Assembly (NCBI GenBank): GCA_034506395.1
Contig: JAPDPQ010000005.1
Coordinates: 124,001-188,000, forward strand
Origin: a candidate division KSB1 bacterium
Lineage (GTDB): Bacteria > Zhuqueibacterota > Zhuqueibacteria > Thermofontimicrobiales > Thermofontimicrobiaceae
DNA: 64,000 bases
Direction of reading: 5' to 3'
Under the pieces are notes generated by a model. It worked only from the letters and a program-made list of their open reading frames with translations. It was not told the DNA's origin and searched no databases. Shown here in pieces: positions 55,763 through 64,000 of this stretch (positions are counted from its first letter, which is position 1; every line of letters begins with the position of its first letter). The translations under genes were made by a program, and so were the position numbers.

Positions 55763-58700
55763 ATGAACATCATCCAATTCATCATAAACAGAAAAACTTT
55801 CATCTCCATGCTCTTTATTGGGCTGGTGCTGTTGGGTTACATTTCGTACCAACAACTGCCGGTAGAGTTATTTCCGAATGCCGAACTGCCATTTTTGATC
55901 GTGAACATCAATGGCGCACGCGAAATGGATCCCGCATATATGGAAAAGCACGCCATTATTCCGCTGGAGGGAGCGATCAGCACATTGCAGGGAATCGACA
56001 AGATCGAATCGTTCGCGGATCGACGCAGCGGTCGAATTATCGTCTATTACAACCAAAATGTCAAAGTGAAATACGCTTACCTCAAATTGCAGGAAATGGT
56101 GAACAGCATCAAACCCAGCTTAGGCGAGGAATTTTTCGTCAACGTGTTCAAGATCGATACCGAACAATTGAGCAACATGTTCATGAGCTTGCAAGTTCGG
56201 GAGATCGTCGCTCGGGGCGATAGTCTTGCCTCGGCAGGTGGTGTTAACCGCATTCGTCAGATCGTGGATAAGAAGCTCACCCGCGAATTTGAGAACATCG
56301 ACGGTATCGCTAATGTTGAGGTTTTTGGTGGTCAGCAACGATCCGTTGAGATCATTTTGAATGAAGAAGCATGTCGGGCTCACCAGATCACTGCCGCCCA
56401 AATTCGGACGTTGATCGCCCAGAATAGTCAGAATCGGACCTTCGTCGGCAAAGTTTATGAGCGCGATAAGCAATATTTCGTCAATCTGGTGGCGGAATAT
56501 ACTGATGTGCGCAATCTTGAAAATATCGTAGTGAAGCGGGAAGGACCGATACTGCTCAAAGATGTCGCTCGCGTCAATGTGGGAGTCAAAGAAGAGACTT
56601 CCATCAGCCGGGTCAATGGCGGCGAGGCCATCACCATGCAACTGGTGCGCGATACCCAGGTAAATTTGATCGAGCTCTCCCACACCGCTCGAGCGGTGGT
56701 GCATCGTCTGAATAAAGAATTGGCACCCCAGGGCATTGAGATCGTGGTTCAAAGCGACGTGGCTGAAACCATGGAAAAGAACCTCGATCTGATCAAGCAA
56801 CTGGCTTTAGTGGGTGGTGGACTCGCGGTGCTGGTGCTCTGGATTTTCCTGCGGAATTTGCGGTTGGTATTTGTGATTGCGCTGGCGATTCCGATCTCGC
56901 TGTTCACTGCTTTCAACTTTTTTTATGCTGCTGGGATCTCGATCAATAGCCTCACCCTTGTGGGCATGGCGCTTGCCATCGGTATGTTGCTGGATAATAG
57001 CGTAGTCGTGCTGGAAAATATCTATCGACTGGTTTCTGATCGTAAAGAAATCGACCAATCGGTCATTCAGGGCACGCGCGAGGTATGGCGCTCGATCTTC
57101 GCAGCTACTTTGACCACAGTCGCTGTGTTTCTCCCATTCATTTTCTCATCCGACTTTCTCGTGCGACTCATCGGTCGCCACATTGGCGTGTCCATTATCA
57201 GCACCTTGCTGATATCCCTGGTGGTGGCGCTGTTGTTGGTCCCAATGGTCACCCATTTTTTCCTGATGCGCGGAAAAAAAGCCGATGTCAGCTCGCTTCA
57301 TTTCAATGTTATTTCGCCCAAAAATCGGCTGCTGCAAATCTATCGGGTGTTGCTCAAAGCGACGATGCGATTTCCTGCGCGGACCGTAGTGCTCGCATTT
57401 GTCTTGTTTCTGGTCAGCTTGCTGATCGCCCTGGCGTTGAGCATCAATGTTTCGCAGGAGGTGGAGACCAAAGAGTTCAATCTCTACGTCACCATGCCTC
57501 GGGGCTCCACGCTTCAAGCTACGGACCAAGTGGTGGCTGAACTGGAGCAGCGGCTCAGCGATATCGACGAGAAACAAGATATCGTCAGCAACATCAGCGA
57601 AGAAGAGGCGATCATCACGATCAAACTGAAAGAAGGTTTTGAGAAAATTAAAAACCGCACCGTTGCCCAGGTGAAAAGCGAGATTCAAAATCGCATCCGG
57701 GATTATAGAGCGGCCGACGTGAGCTTCGAACAGCCCGCCGCCAGCCAGCGGTTTCGAGGTGGCATGCGATCGAACCCTGGGGCTAATTTGGAACGAATGT
57801 TGGGCATCGGTAGCCAAACCGAAAAAGTGGTGATCAAAGGCCGTGATTTCAATACAATGCGAAATTTAGCTACCGATATTCGGAACTATCTGGAAGATTT
57901 GAGTTCCATGAATCGAGTGAGTCTGAATATCGCCGATGATCGACCCGAAATCCATTTATTGTTCGATACAGAGTTGTTGAGCCACTACAACATTAGCTTG
58001 AATACTATCGCTTCTGAATTGGCTGGATTTCAAAGCGAGTTCTCCTCTGGGTTGAAATATAAGCAAGGCAGCGACGAGTACGATATTGTCATCCGCAATG
58101 AAAATTTGGAAGAGAAAACTATCGATGACCTGAGGACGCTCAGGATCCCCTCGCCAAACGGTGGAAGTTATGAGCTAGAACAACTGAGCCGAATCGTCTA
58201 TTCCGCTGGGATGTCTGGGATCAATCGGGTCAATCAAGAGAAGCAGATCGAAGTGACCTATCAATTCTTGGATGAAGTAAACAAATCCAAGCCGCTATTG
58301 GAGGCATCCCGCGCCGAGGTGGATCAATTGATCGCAAGTCTCAATATTCCGCCCGGGGTTGCCGTGGAAGTCATCCACGATGAGACCGAACTTGGAGAGT
58401 ACAAATTTTTGATCGTGGCCGCACTCATTCTGATCTTCATGATCCTTGCTTCTGTGTTCGAATCGGCTTGGCAACCGTTCGTGATTCTGTTTAGCATTCC
58501 CCTCGCTTCGATTGGTGCATTTTGGGCGCTCATTTTCACGGGCAACTCGATTTTGAATGCCAATACGCTCACTGGCTTTTTAATTTTACTCGGCGTGGTG
58601 GTGAATAATGGAATTATTCTTATCGATTATACGCGAATCTTACGACAGCGGGGCTATCACCGGGCCCGGGCGCTGATGATGGCTGGGCAGGCCCGTGTTC

Positions 58701-60511
58701 GTCCGATCCTCATCACCGCGATCACAACCATCGTAGGGATGCTACCGTTAGCGATGGGCAAAGCCGAATACGTCACCCGCATCGGCGCGCCGTTCGCCAT
58801 CACGGTCATCGGAGGGCTTGCCGCTGGTACTTTGTTCACGCTGGTATTCATCCCAACCGTTTACTCCGGATTGGAAACGGCGCTTCAGTGGATTCGATCG
58901 CTCAATTGGAAGATCAAACTGGTCCAACTGGCAATCGCTCTGATCGGATTCTTCTTGATCTATTTTTATGTCGATAGCTTGCTTTGGAAAATCGTGGAGC
59001 TGGTGTTGTTGGTGATGCTTGTACCAGCAGCGACCTACTTTATCATGATAAGCCTGCGGCAGGCCAAAGCAGAGATAATTCAACCCGGTGAGGCGCTGCG
59101 AATTAAAATCCAGCATTTGGTAAAAATCTATGAACAGGAGATGCGTTTCGTTCGCGAATGGAAAAAAGGCTTACGCATTAGAGCTAAGGCTGGCCTGTTA
59201 CGAGATTACAGGACAGGGCGAGACTTCGACGATTTTATTTATTTGCTCCCGGCTCTGGGTTTCTTGATTTATTTTGTCTATTTTTACTTGCGCAGCGGGT
59301 TTTGGGTCTTTGTGACCGCACATCTGGTTTATTTCTACGTGCTGGCCCTCTGGAAGCCGATCCGCATTTATTTGCGCCACCGCCTCGAGCAGGAGCATAA
59401 TCAGTTCCTGCAACTCGTCGCGCAATGGTTTTATCCGATATTCTTCTGGGGATTTCCCCTATTGAATCTTGTCATCTTCTATTTCAAGTGGCATAAAATC
59501 ACCATCCTCATTTTTATTGCAGTGATCTGGTATTTTGGATTAGCTGTCTACACAACATCTAATCGGCTGCAACGGGAAGAGATCAACATCATGCGATTGA
59601 CAGGTAAATTTGCAGGATTGAGAAAGAATTTTTATCGTCTCGTTCAGGCCATCCCGATTATCGGAAAGAAAAAACAGCCGTTCAAAGCCCTGGATGGCGT
59701 TTCATTGGAGATCGGCAGCGGTATGTTCGGCCTCTTGGGACCTAATGGCGCTGGTAAAACCACCCTGATGAGGATCATTTGCGGCATCCTGGAACAAAGT
59801 CGCGGCAGCATCTGGATCAACGACATTGACCTAAAAGAAAAGCGAGAGGAATTGCAGGGATTAATCGGTTACCTGCCCCAGGAGTTCGGCACGTACGAGA
59901 ATATGACCGCCTATGAATTTTTGAGCTATCAAGCGATTCTGAAAAATATCTACGATCAAGAAGAACGGGAACGACGGGTCAATTATTGTCTCGCCGCCGT
60001 GCATTTAGAAAAAAATAAGCATCAGAAAATTGGCTCTTTCTCTGGGGGAATGAAACAGCGCATCGGCATTGCCCAGACGCTGTTACATTTGCCGCGCATT
60101 TTAGTGGTGGATGAGCCGACCGCCGGCCTCGATCCGAGAGAACGGATCCGATTTCGGAATTTATTAGTTGAATTGAGTCGGGAACGGATTGTGATCTTCT
60201 CCACCCATATTATTGAAGACATTTCCAGCTCATGCAACAAAGTCGCAGTATTGAATAAGGGGCGTCTCTGCTATTTGGGTGATCCCCAGGAGATGGCGCG
60301 GCTGGCTGATGGATTTGTCTGGCAATTCCAAGTTCCTGCCGAGCAATTTGAGGCAGTAAGCAAGGATCTGTGGATTGTCCATCACATTCGAGATGGGGAG
60401 TCCATTCGGGCGCGATGTATCGCCACCGAGCGGCCAACGCCTAATGCGCAAGAGGTTCGACCAACCCTGGAGGATGCCTATCTGTGGTTGCTCCGACAAT
60501 CGGGATGTTAG
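55763..60511 (+). CDS. Single-chain RND pump-membrane linker-ABC ATPase fusion
   Basis: An uninterrupted frame of 1582 residues. Residues about 1-1040 are a complete RND transporter: TM1, periplasmic loop, TM2-6 with D411-N412 in GMLLDNSVVVLEN, second loop and TM8-12 to FIPTVYSGL. Residues about 1045-1295 add five to six hydrophobic segments (LAIALIGFFLIYFYV, VLLVMLVPAATYFIM, DDFIYLLPALGFLIYFVYFY, HLVYFYVLALW, FPLLNLVIFYF, ILIFIAVIWYFGLAVY). Residues about 1300-1582 are a complete ABC ATPase: Walker A G1326-T1333 (K1332), signature FSGGMKQR from about 1426, Walker B with D1450-E1451, then STHIIEDISS. All nucleotide-binding motifs are intact. An ABC-2 permease gene lies two genes downstream. 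The function is inferred to be export powered by both proton flow and ATP. Confidence 0.92.
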   Translation: MNIIQFIINRKTFISMLFIGLVLLGYISYQQLPVELFPNAELPFLIVNINGAREMDPAYMEKHAIIPLEGAISTLQGIDKIESFADRRSGRIIVYYNQNVKVKYAYLKLQEMVNSIKPSLGEEFFVNVFKIDTEQLSNMFMSLQVREIVARGDSLASAGGVNRIRQIVDKKLTREFENIDGIANVEVFGGQQRSVEIILNEEACRAHQITAAQIRTLIAQNSQNRTFVGKVYERDKQYFVNLVAEYTDVRNLENIVVKREGPILLKDVARVNVGVKEETSISRVNGGEAITMQLVRDTQVNLIELSHTARAVVHRLNKELAPQGIEIVVQSDVAETMEKNLDLIKQLALVGGGLAVLVLWIFLRNLRLVFVIALAIPISLFTAFNFFYAAGISINSLTLVGMALAIGMLLDNSVVVLENIYRLVSDRKEIDQSVIQGTREVWRSIFAATLTTVAVFLPFIFSSDFLVRLIGRHIGVSIISTLLISLVVALLLVPMVTHFFLMRGKKADVSSLHFNVISPKNRLLQIYRVLLKATMRFPARTVVLAFVLFLVSLLIALALSINVSQEVETKEFNLYVTMPRGSTLQATDQVVAELEQRLSDIDEKQDIVSNISEEEAIITIKLKEGFEKIKNRTVAQVKSEIQNRIRDYRAADVSFEQPAASQRFRGGMRSNPGANLERMLGIGSQTEKVVIKGRDFNTMRNLATDIRNYLEDLSSMNRVSLNIADDRPEIHLLFDTELLSHYNISLNTIASELAGFQSEFSSGLKYKQGSDEYDIVIRNENLEEKTIDDLRTLRIPSPNGGSYELEQLSRIVYSAGMSGINRVNQEKQIEVTYQFLDEVNKSKPLLEASRAEVDQLIASLNIPPGVAVEVIHDETELGEYKFLIVAALILIFMILASVFESAWQPFVILFSIPLASIGAFWALIFTGNSILNANTLTGFLILLGVVVNNGIILIDYTRILRQRGYHRARALMMAGQARVRPILITAITTIVGMLPLAMGKAEYVTRIGAPFAITVIGGLAAGTLFTLVFIPTVYSGLETALQWIRSLNWKIKLVQLAIALIGFFLIYFYVDSLLWKIVELVLLVMLVPAATYFIMISLRQAKAEIIQPGEALRIKIQHLVKIYEQEMRFVREWKKGLRIRAKAGLLRDYRTGRDFDDFIYLLPALGFLIYFVYFYLRSGFWVFVTAHLVYFYVLALWKPIRIYLRHRLEQEHNQFLQLVAQWFYPIFFWGFPLLNLVIFYFKWHKITILIFIAVIWYFGLAVYTTSNRLQREEINIMRLTGKFAGLRKNFYRLVQAIPIIGKKKQPFKALDGVSLEIGSGMFGLLGPNGAGKTTLMRIICGILEQSRGSIWINDIDLKEKREELQGLIGYLPQEFGTYENMTAYEFLSYQAILKNIYDQEERERRVNYCLAAVHLEKNKHQKIGSFSGGMKQRIGIAQTLLHLPRILVVDEPTAGLDPRERIRFRNLLVELSRERIVIFSTHIIEDISSSCNKVAVLNKGRLCYLGDPQEMARLADGFVWQFQVPAEQFEAVSKDLWIVHHIRDGESIRARCIATERPTPNAQEVRPTLEDAYLWLLRQSGC

Positions 60512-60723
60512 CCAATGGTCATCTCGCGCAACCCAACAACCCAATAGATGTGACTATGCTGTGATTCGATCAAAATTCGAATAATTCAGGCAAATTTTCA
60601 ATATTCTGAATTGACTGATTCAGCGATAGAGCAGCGGCATTATTGGAATGGTCGTTGAATGATATTTTTTGAAATTCTAAATTAACAAACCAATTCCAAT
60701 CATCAAAACCATAGGAGGGTAAT

Positions 60724-61311
60724 ATGGCCGCAAAAAAAATTCTAATGTTGGTGGGGGATTACGCTGAGGATTACGAAGTTATGGTACCGTTCCAGATGTT
60801 ATTGATGGTGGGACATCAGGTCGATGCTGTTTGTCCCGACAAAAAGCCCGGGGATAAGATCCGCACTGCCATCCACGATTTTGAAGGGGATCAGACTTAT
60901 AGTGAGAAACCAGGGCATAATTTTCAAATCAATGCCAATTTCGACAAGATCAAACCTGAGAACTATGATGGGTTGGTAATTCCGGGTGGCCGCGCGCCGG
61001 AATACTTGCGGTTGAATGAGAAAGTCATCAAAATTGTGAAACATTTTGCCGAAAATAATAAACCGATTGCCGCCATTTGCCATGGACCGCAGATCTTGGC
61101 CGCAGCGAAAGTGTTATCTGGCAAAAAGGTTCTCCCCTACCCTGCTGTTGGGCCTGATTGTGTGAATGCTGGTGCAACTTTGGGACAGGTCAACGAGACC
61201 TTTTCCAATGCCGTCGTTGATGGGAATTTGGTCACTGCCCCAGCCTGGCCTGCACATCCCGAATGGATCGCAGCGTTCCTGAAATTGCTCGGCACCAAAA
61301 TCGAGCCGTAA
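60724..61311 (+). CDS. DJ-1/PfpI family protein
   Basis: Cytosolic protein of 195 residues of the DJ-1/PfpI fold. The nucleophile elbow AICHGPQ places the reactive cysteine at C119, followed by the His of the CHG motif; [17 protein letters not shown] is the conserved oxyanion segment. Members act as deglycases, chaperones, hydratases or peptidases, and which is unknown here. A strong Shine-Dalgarno (AGGAGGG) precedes the ATG. It lies between the RND-ABC fusion and an ABC-2 permease, with gaps of about 210 bp on each side, so joint expression is possible. Confidence 0.92.
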   Translation: MAAKKILMLVGDYAEDYEVMVPFQMLLMVGHQVDAVCPDKKPGDKIRTAIHDFEGDQTYSEKPGHNFQINANFDKIKPENYDGLVIPGGRAPEYLRLNEKVIKIVKHFAENNKPIAAICHGPQILAAAKVLSGKKVLPYPAVGPDCVNAGATLGQVNETFSNAVVDGNLVTAPAWPAHPEWIAAFLKLLGTKIEP

Positions 61312-61530
61312 TGATCATGCAAGTTCCCTCGACAGATCCGTCATGAAGTAAGTCGAAAATCCAGCTTTGCAAGAGATCCGATTTTAGGAGCGAGGACTGG
61401 AGAGCATAGCCAGAGGCGCGAATTTAACGGATTACCATCGAAAGCCTATTGCTATCTCTCCAGTTAAGCTTCTCATCAGAACGCTTGCCATTTCAGGCAA
61501 GATTATTGAGTCCAATTTTGTTCAGCGAAA

Positions 61531-62277
61531 GTGACACAGAAACAGGTTCAGATTATGAATTATCGCACTCTCACGAAAAATCTCATTAACAACATTGTCA
61601 GTATTTTCCGTTATAATTTGAAGATCATTTTTGCCAATAAATTTCTCTATTTTTTGCTGGCCGCCATCGGGATCTTCGTATTGGTGACGGCGATCAACCT
61701 GTTGAACGCCGAGGCCAATCCTACGGAAGGCACCATCTATTACCTGTTACTGGTGCCTGGCATTTTGATCATTTTTTATCCCACCACCTTCGGCATTCAG
61801 AACGATGTCGATACCCGGATGATCGAGATTCTATTTGGCATCCCAAATTATCGTTACAAAGTCTGGCTGGTGCGGATGGTTCTGATCTACATTGTCGTTT
61901 TCGTAATCCTCATTTTGCTCAGCGGGATCAGTTCATTGGCACTGGTCAACGTTCCAATTTTCAAGATGGTCTTTCAACTCATGTTTCCCATTTTTTTCAT
62001 CGGTTGCTTGGCATTCATGATCTCCACTATAATCCGCAATGGCAATGGTACCGCTGTGGTGATTATCATTATCGGAATGACCTTTTGGATTTTGAGCGGG
62101 CAACTGGCAGCCAGCCGCTGGAACCTGTTCTTGAATCCGTTTTCGATGCCCTCCAACGTCAACCAGGCGGTTTGGATGGAGACAACGTTCAACAACAGAA
62201 TTTACCTGCTCATTGGCATTGTCATCAGTTTGTTGCTTGGCCTGTTGAATCTCCAAAAGCGCGAGAAATTTGTTTAA
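61531..62277 (+). CDS. ABC-2-type permease subunit
   Basis: Inner-membrane protein of 248 residues with six transmembrane helices (about 33-53, 65-90, 110-135, 140-165, 170-190 and 215-238). FGIQNDVDTRMIEILFGIPNYRYKVWLVRM is the ABC-2-type coupling-helix region. No ATP-binding subunit follows; the closest ATPase is the C-terminal domain of the RND fusion 1.0 kb upstream, so this permease may use that domain. The start is a GTG at 61531; ATG 61555 (MNYRTL) is an alternative with similarly weak ribosome sites. Confidence 0.75.
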   Translation: MTQKQVQIMNYRTLTKNLINNIVSIFRYNLKIIFANKFLYFLLAAIGIFVLVTAINLLNAEANPTEGTIYYLLLVPGILIIFYPTTFGIQNDVDTRMIEILFGIPNYRYKVWLVRMVLIYIVVFVILILLSGISSLALVNVPIFKMVFQLMFPIFFIGCLAFMISTIIRNGNGTAVVIIIIGMTFWILSGQLAASRWNLFLNPFSMPSNVNQAVWMETTFNNRIYLLIGIVISLLLGLLNLQKREKFV

Positions 62278-62637
62278 TGAGCAATGACCTGGGAATGAAG
62301 TGAAAGAAAATTGTCAACCTGGCCTTCTGCCCTTGTAAAACGATGAGCCGCGATCAAGTTCAGAACGGCACAGGAATTTGTTCTAAGCCAGATTTCCAAG
62401 CACCTAGTTTCAATTTGACCGCATCTCAATTCAAATGCTACCACAAAAAATATCTAAAAAAAGGCGGCAGGTAGCATGTTTTAATTCAGGCGAGATTGAG
62501 CAATTAATGAAACGGTTTTTGTGATCTATTCCAATTTCTACTTATGAAAAAGAAAATGCTGATAAATTTTTTGGATTAACTTCCCCCTGAACATAGCAAG
62601 CAGAGAGCGCTATCGCAATATCAAACTTGGAGGACAA
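62278..62637. other. Intergenic stretch before the M3 peptidase gene
   Basis: 360 bp with no supported gene. AT-rich sequence near the centre and right, and a strong TTGGAGG site just before the M3 start. Probably holds that gene's promoter. Confidence 0.35.
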
Positions 62638-64000
62638 ATGAAGCACATTATTCTGTTATTCCTATCCACCGCTATGATAATTTTTTCTTGCGTGAGGACG
62701 GATAAAAATCCGTTCTTCGTGGAATGGAAAACTCCTTTCCAGACACCACCGTTTGAAAAAATCAAAGAACATCATTATATGCCCGCTTTTGAGGAGGGCA
62801 TTAAGCTGCATCGACAAGAGATTACCAAGATTGCAGAGAATGCTGAACCGCCGACATTTGACAACACTGTGGTCGCTTTGGATAACAGCGGCGAGTTGCT
62901 AACCCGAGTCAGCAATGTGTTTTTTAATATGACTTCAGCTCATACGAATGACAGTCTGCAAAGCATTGCCAAGCGCGTTGCGCCGATGTTGGCTAAACAT
63001 CAGGACGATATTTTGTTGAACGAAAAGCTGTTCCAGCGTATCAAAAAGATTTATCAGCAGCGGGATCAGCTTGGATTGAATCCCGAACAAAATCGGTTGC
63101 TTGAGAAATATTACAAGGAATTTGTCCGAGGTGGAGCCGATTTGGCAGACTCAGCCAAAGCGGAGTTGCGCAAGATCAACGAAGAACTCTCCGTTTTGTC
63201 CCTGCAATTTGGGGATAATGTTCTGAAAGAAGTGAACAATTTTGAAATGGTTATTGAAAATGAGGCTGACTTGATTGGTTTGCCTGAGAATGTCCGTGTC
63301 GCAGCAGCCGAGGCCGCGAAAGAACGGGGCAAAGAGGGCAAATGGGTATTCACCTTGCACAAGCCCAGCCTGATCCCATTTTTGCAATATTCTGAACGGC
63401 GTGATCTCAGAGAGAAGATGTTCAAGGCGTATATCATGCAATGCGATAACAACAATGAGTGGGACAATAAAAAGATATTATCGAGGATCGCTGCATTGCG
63501 AGTGAGACGTGCCAAGCTGCTGGGGTATCCAACCCACGCCGATTTTGTGTTAGAAGAAAATATGGCCAAAACACCCCAGGCGGTTTATGAACTATTAAAC
63601 CAACTCTGGAAACCTGCCCTTAAGGTGGCGAAGAAAGAGGCTAATGAACTTCAGAGTTTAATTTTTAAAGAGGGGAATAATTTTAAACTGGAGCCTTGGG
63701 ACTGGTGGTTCTATGCTGAGAAGCTCCGCAAAGCGAAATATGATTTAGATGAAGAAATGCTTCGCCCTTATTTTAAGCTGGAGAATGTGATCAATGGAGT
63801 TTTTATGGTGGCTAATAAGCTCTATGGGATCACGTTCAATGAGCGGCATGATATCCCCAAATATCATCCCGATGTAAAGACTTTTGAAGTCAAAGAAGCT
63901 GATGGCAGCCATATCGCTGTCCTCTATACCGATTATTTTCCACGCTCCAGCAAACGGGGCGGTGCTTGGATGAATGAATATCGACAGCAATACAAGCGCG
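62638..64000 (+). CDS. M3-family metallopeptidase (peptidyl-dipeptidase-like), lipoprotein, cut by window end
   Basis: The first 454 residues of a zinc endopeptidase or dipeptidyl carboxypeptidase of the M3 (Dcp/oligopeptidase A) group. Signal: IIFSC with C18, a lipobox, so this form is exported and lipid-anchored. The pattern VEWKTPFQTPPFEKIKEHHY, MPAFEEGI near residue 50, RIAALRVRRAKLLGYPTHADF and AKTPQAVYELL matches the helical N-terminal half of M3. The zinc-binding HEFGH motif lies beyond the window and cannot be checked. Family length is about 690-720 residues. TTGGAGGACAA precedes the ATG. Confidence 0.88.
   Translation, partial: MKHIILLFLSTAMIIFSCVRTDKNPFFVEWKTPFQTPPFEKIKEHHYMPAFEEGIKLHRQEITKIAENAEPPTFDNTVVALDNSGELLTRVSNVFFNMTSAHTNDSLQSIAKRVAPMLAKHQDDILLNEKLFQRIKKIYQQRDQLGLNPEQNRLLEKYYKEFVRGGADLADSAKAELRKINEELSVLSLQFGDNVLKEVNNFEMVIENEADLIGLPENVRVAAAEAAKERGKEGKWVFTLHKPSLIPFLQYSERRDLREKMFKAYIMQCDNNNEWDNKKILSRIAALRVRRAKLLGYPTHADFVLEENMAKTPQAVYELLNQLWKPALKVAKKEANELQSLIFKEGNNFKLEPWDWWFYAEKLRKAKYDLDEEMLRPYFKLENVINGVFMVANKLYGITFNERHDIPKYHPDVKTFEVKEADGSHIAVLYTDYFPRSSKRGGAWMNEYRQQYKR

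Noticed and set aside
55615-56223. Open frame of 202 codons at the start of the RND-ABC gene
   Set aside because: It overlaps the first 150 codons of the RND part in another frame, has low-complexity basic composition and no family motif; the RND frame has clear homology.

Overview
This window looks like chromosomal DNA from a diderm bacterium of the FCB superphylum, probably a Calditrichota/KSB1-like or other deep Bacteroidota-related lineage. The evidence is a protein with a C-terminal type IX secretion (T9SS) sorting domain paired with a PorV-type barrel protein, an ABC permease/M1-peptidase fusion ending in a golvesin-like domain, a type IV secretion system (T4SS) whose accessory parts resemble Bacteroidetes TraO and TraQ, and many outer-membrane lipoproteins. 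Taxonomy is inferred from gene content; no rRNA or tRNA gene was seen. Several genes start with TTG or GTG behind a good Shine-Dalgarno sequence (divIVA, punA, the HEAT-repeat gene, virD4, the efflux adaptor).

Region 1 (1-24465) is mostly core metabolism and cell biology. It starts with the 3' end of purL, then purQ and a cold-shock gene. A HEAT-repeat gene and a kinase-like P-loop gene with a damaged Walker A lie on the minus strand. Next is a translationally coupled minus-strand pair: a 1270-residue VWA/DUF11-repeat protein with a T9SS signal, and a PorV-like/FN3/OmpA envelope protein. A plus-strand run follows: yggS, yggT, divIVA, a lipoprotein, punA, a DksA/TraR-type zinc-finger gene, lspA and an rluD-type gene. 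The ileS gene that often sits in this neighbourhood is absent. PhoH/PIN, flavin reductase, methyltransferase and asnA genes run leftward.

Region 2 (25036-38432) is a compact T4SS: coupling ATPase (VirD4), VirB2-like pilin, VirB3, VirB4, a VirB5/TrbJ-like secreted protein, VirB6, an unlisted 38-codon ORF, VirB8, VirB9, VirB10, a large PKD-domain lipoprotein and a TraO-like barrel. No relaxase, VirB11, integrase or replication gene is present. It is therefore either the transfer half of a decayed element or a chromosomally fixed secretion machine. A GC-rich hairpin follows its last gene.

Region 3 (38626-43960, minus strand) holds an M28 peptidase, a HAD hydrolase, a lipoprotein-type S13 D-Ala-D-Ala carboxypeptidase and fabH.

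Region 4 (44587-62277) is an unusual transporter cluster: ABC ATPase, ABC permease fused to a metal-motif-less M1-like domain, TolC, periplasmic adaptor, RND pump, then a 1582-residue single-chain protein joining a complete RND pump, several extra membrane segments and a complete ABC ATPase. A DJ-1/PfpI protein and an ABC-2 permease follow. The fusion protein is the most unusual gene here; the cluster suggests that ATP-driven and proton-driven export are physically linked.

The window ends inside a lipoprotein-type M3 peptidase. Two intergenic tracts 12 kb apart, one in the T4SS and one in the transporter cluster, each carry exactly seven copies of the same 7-bp unit (TCAGTRR).
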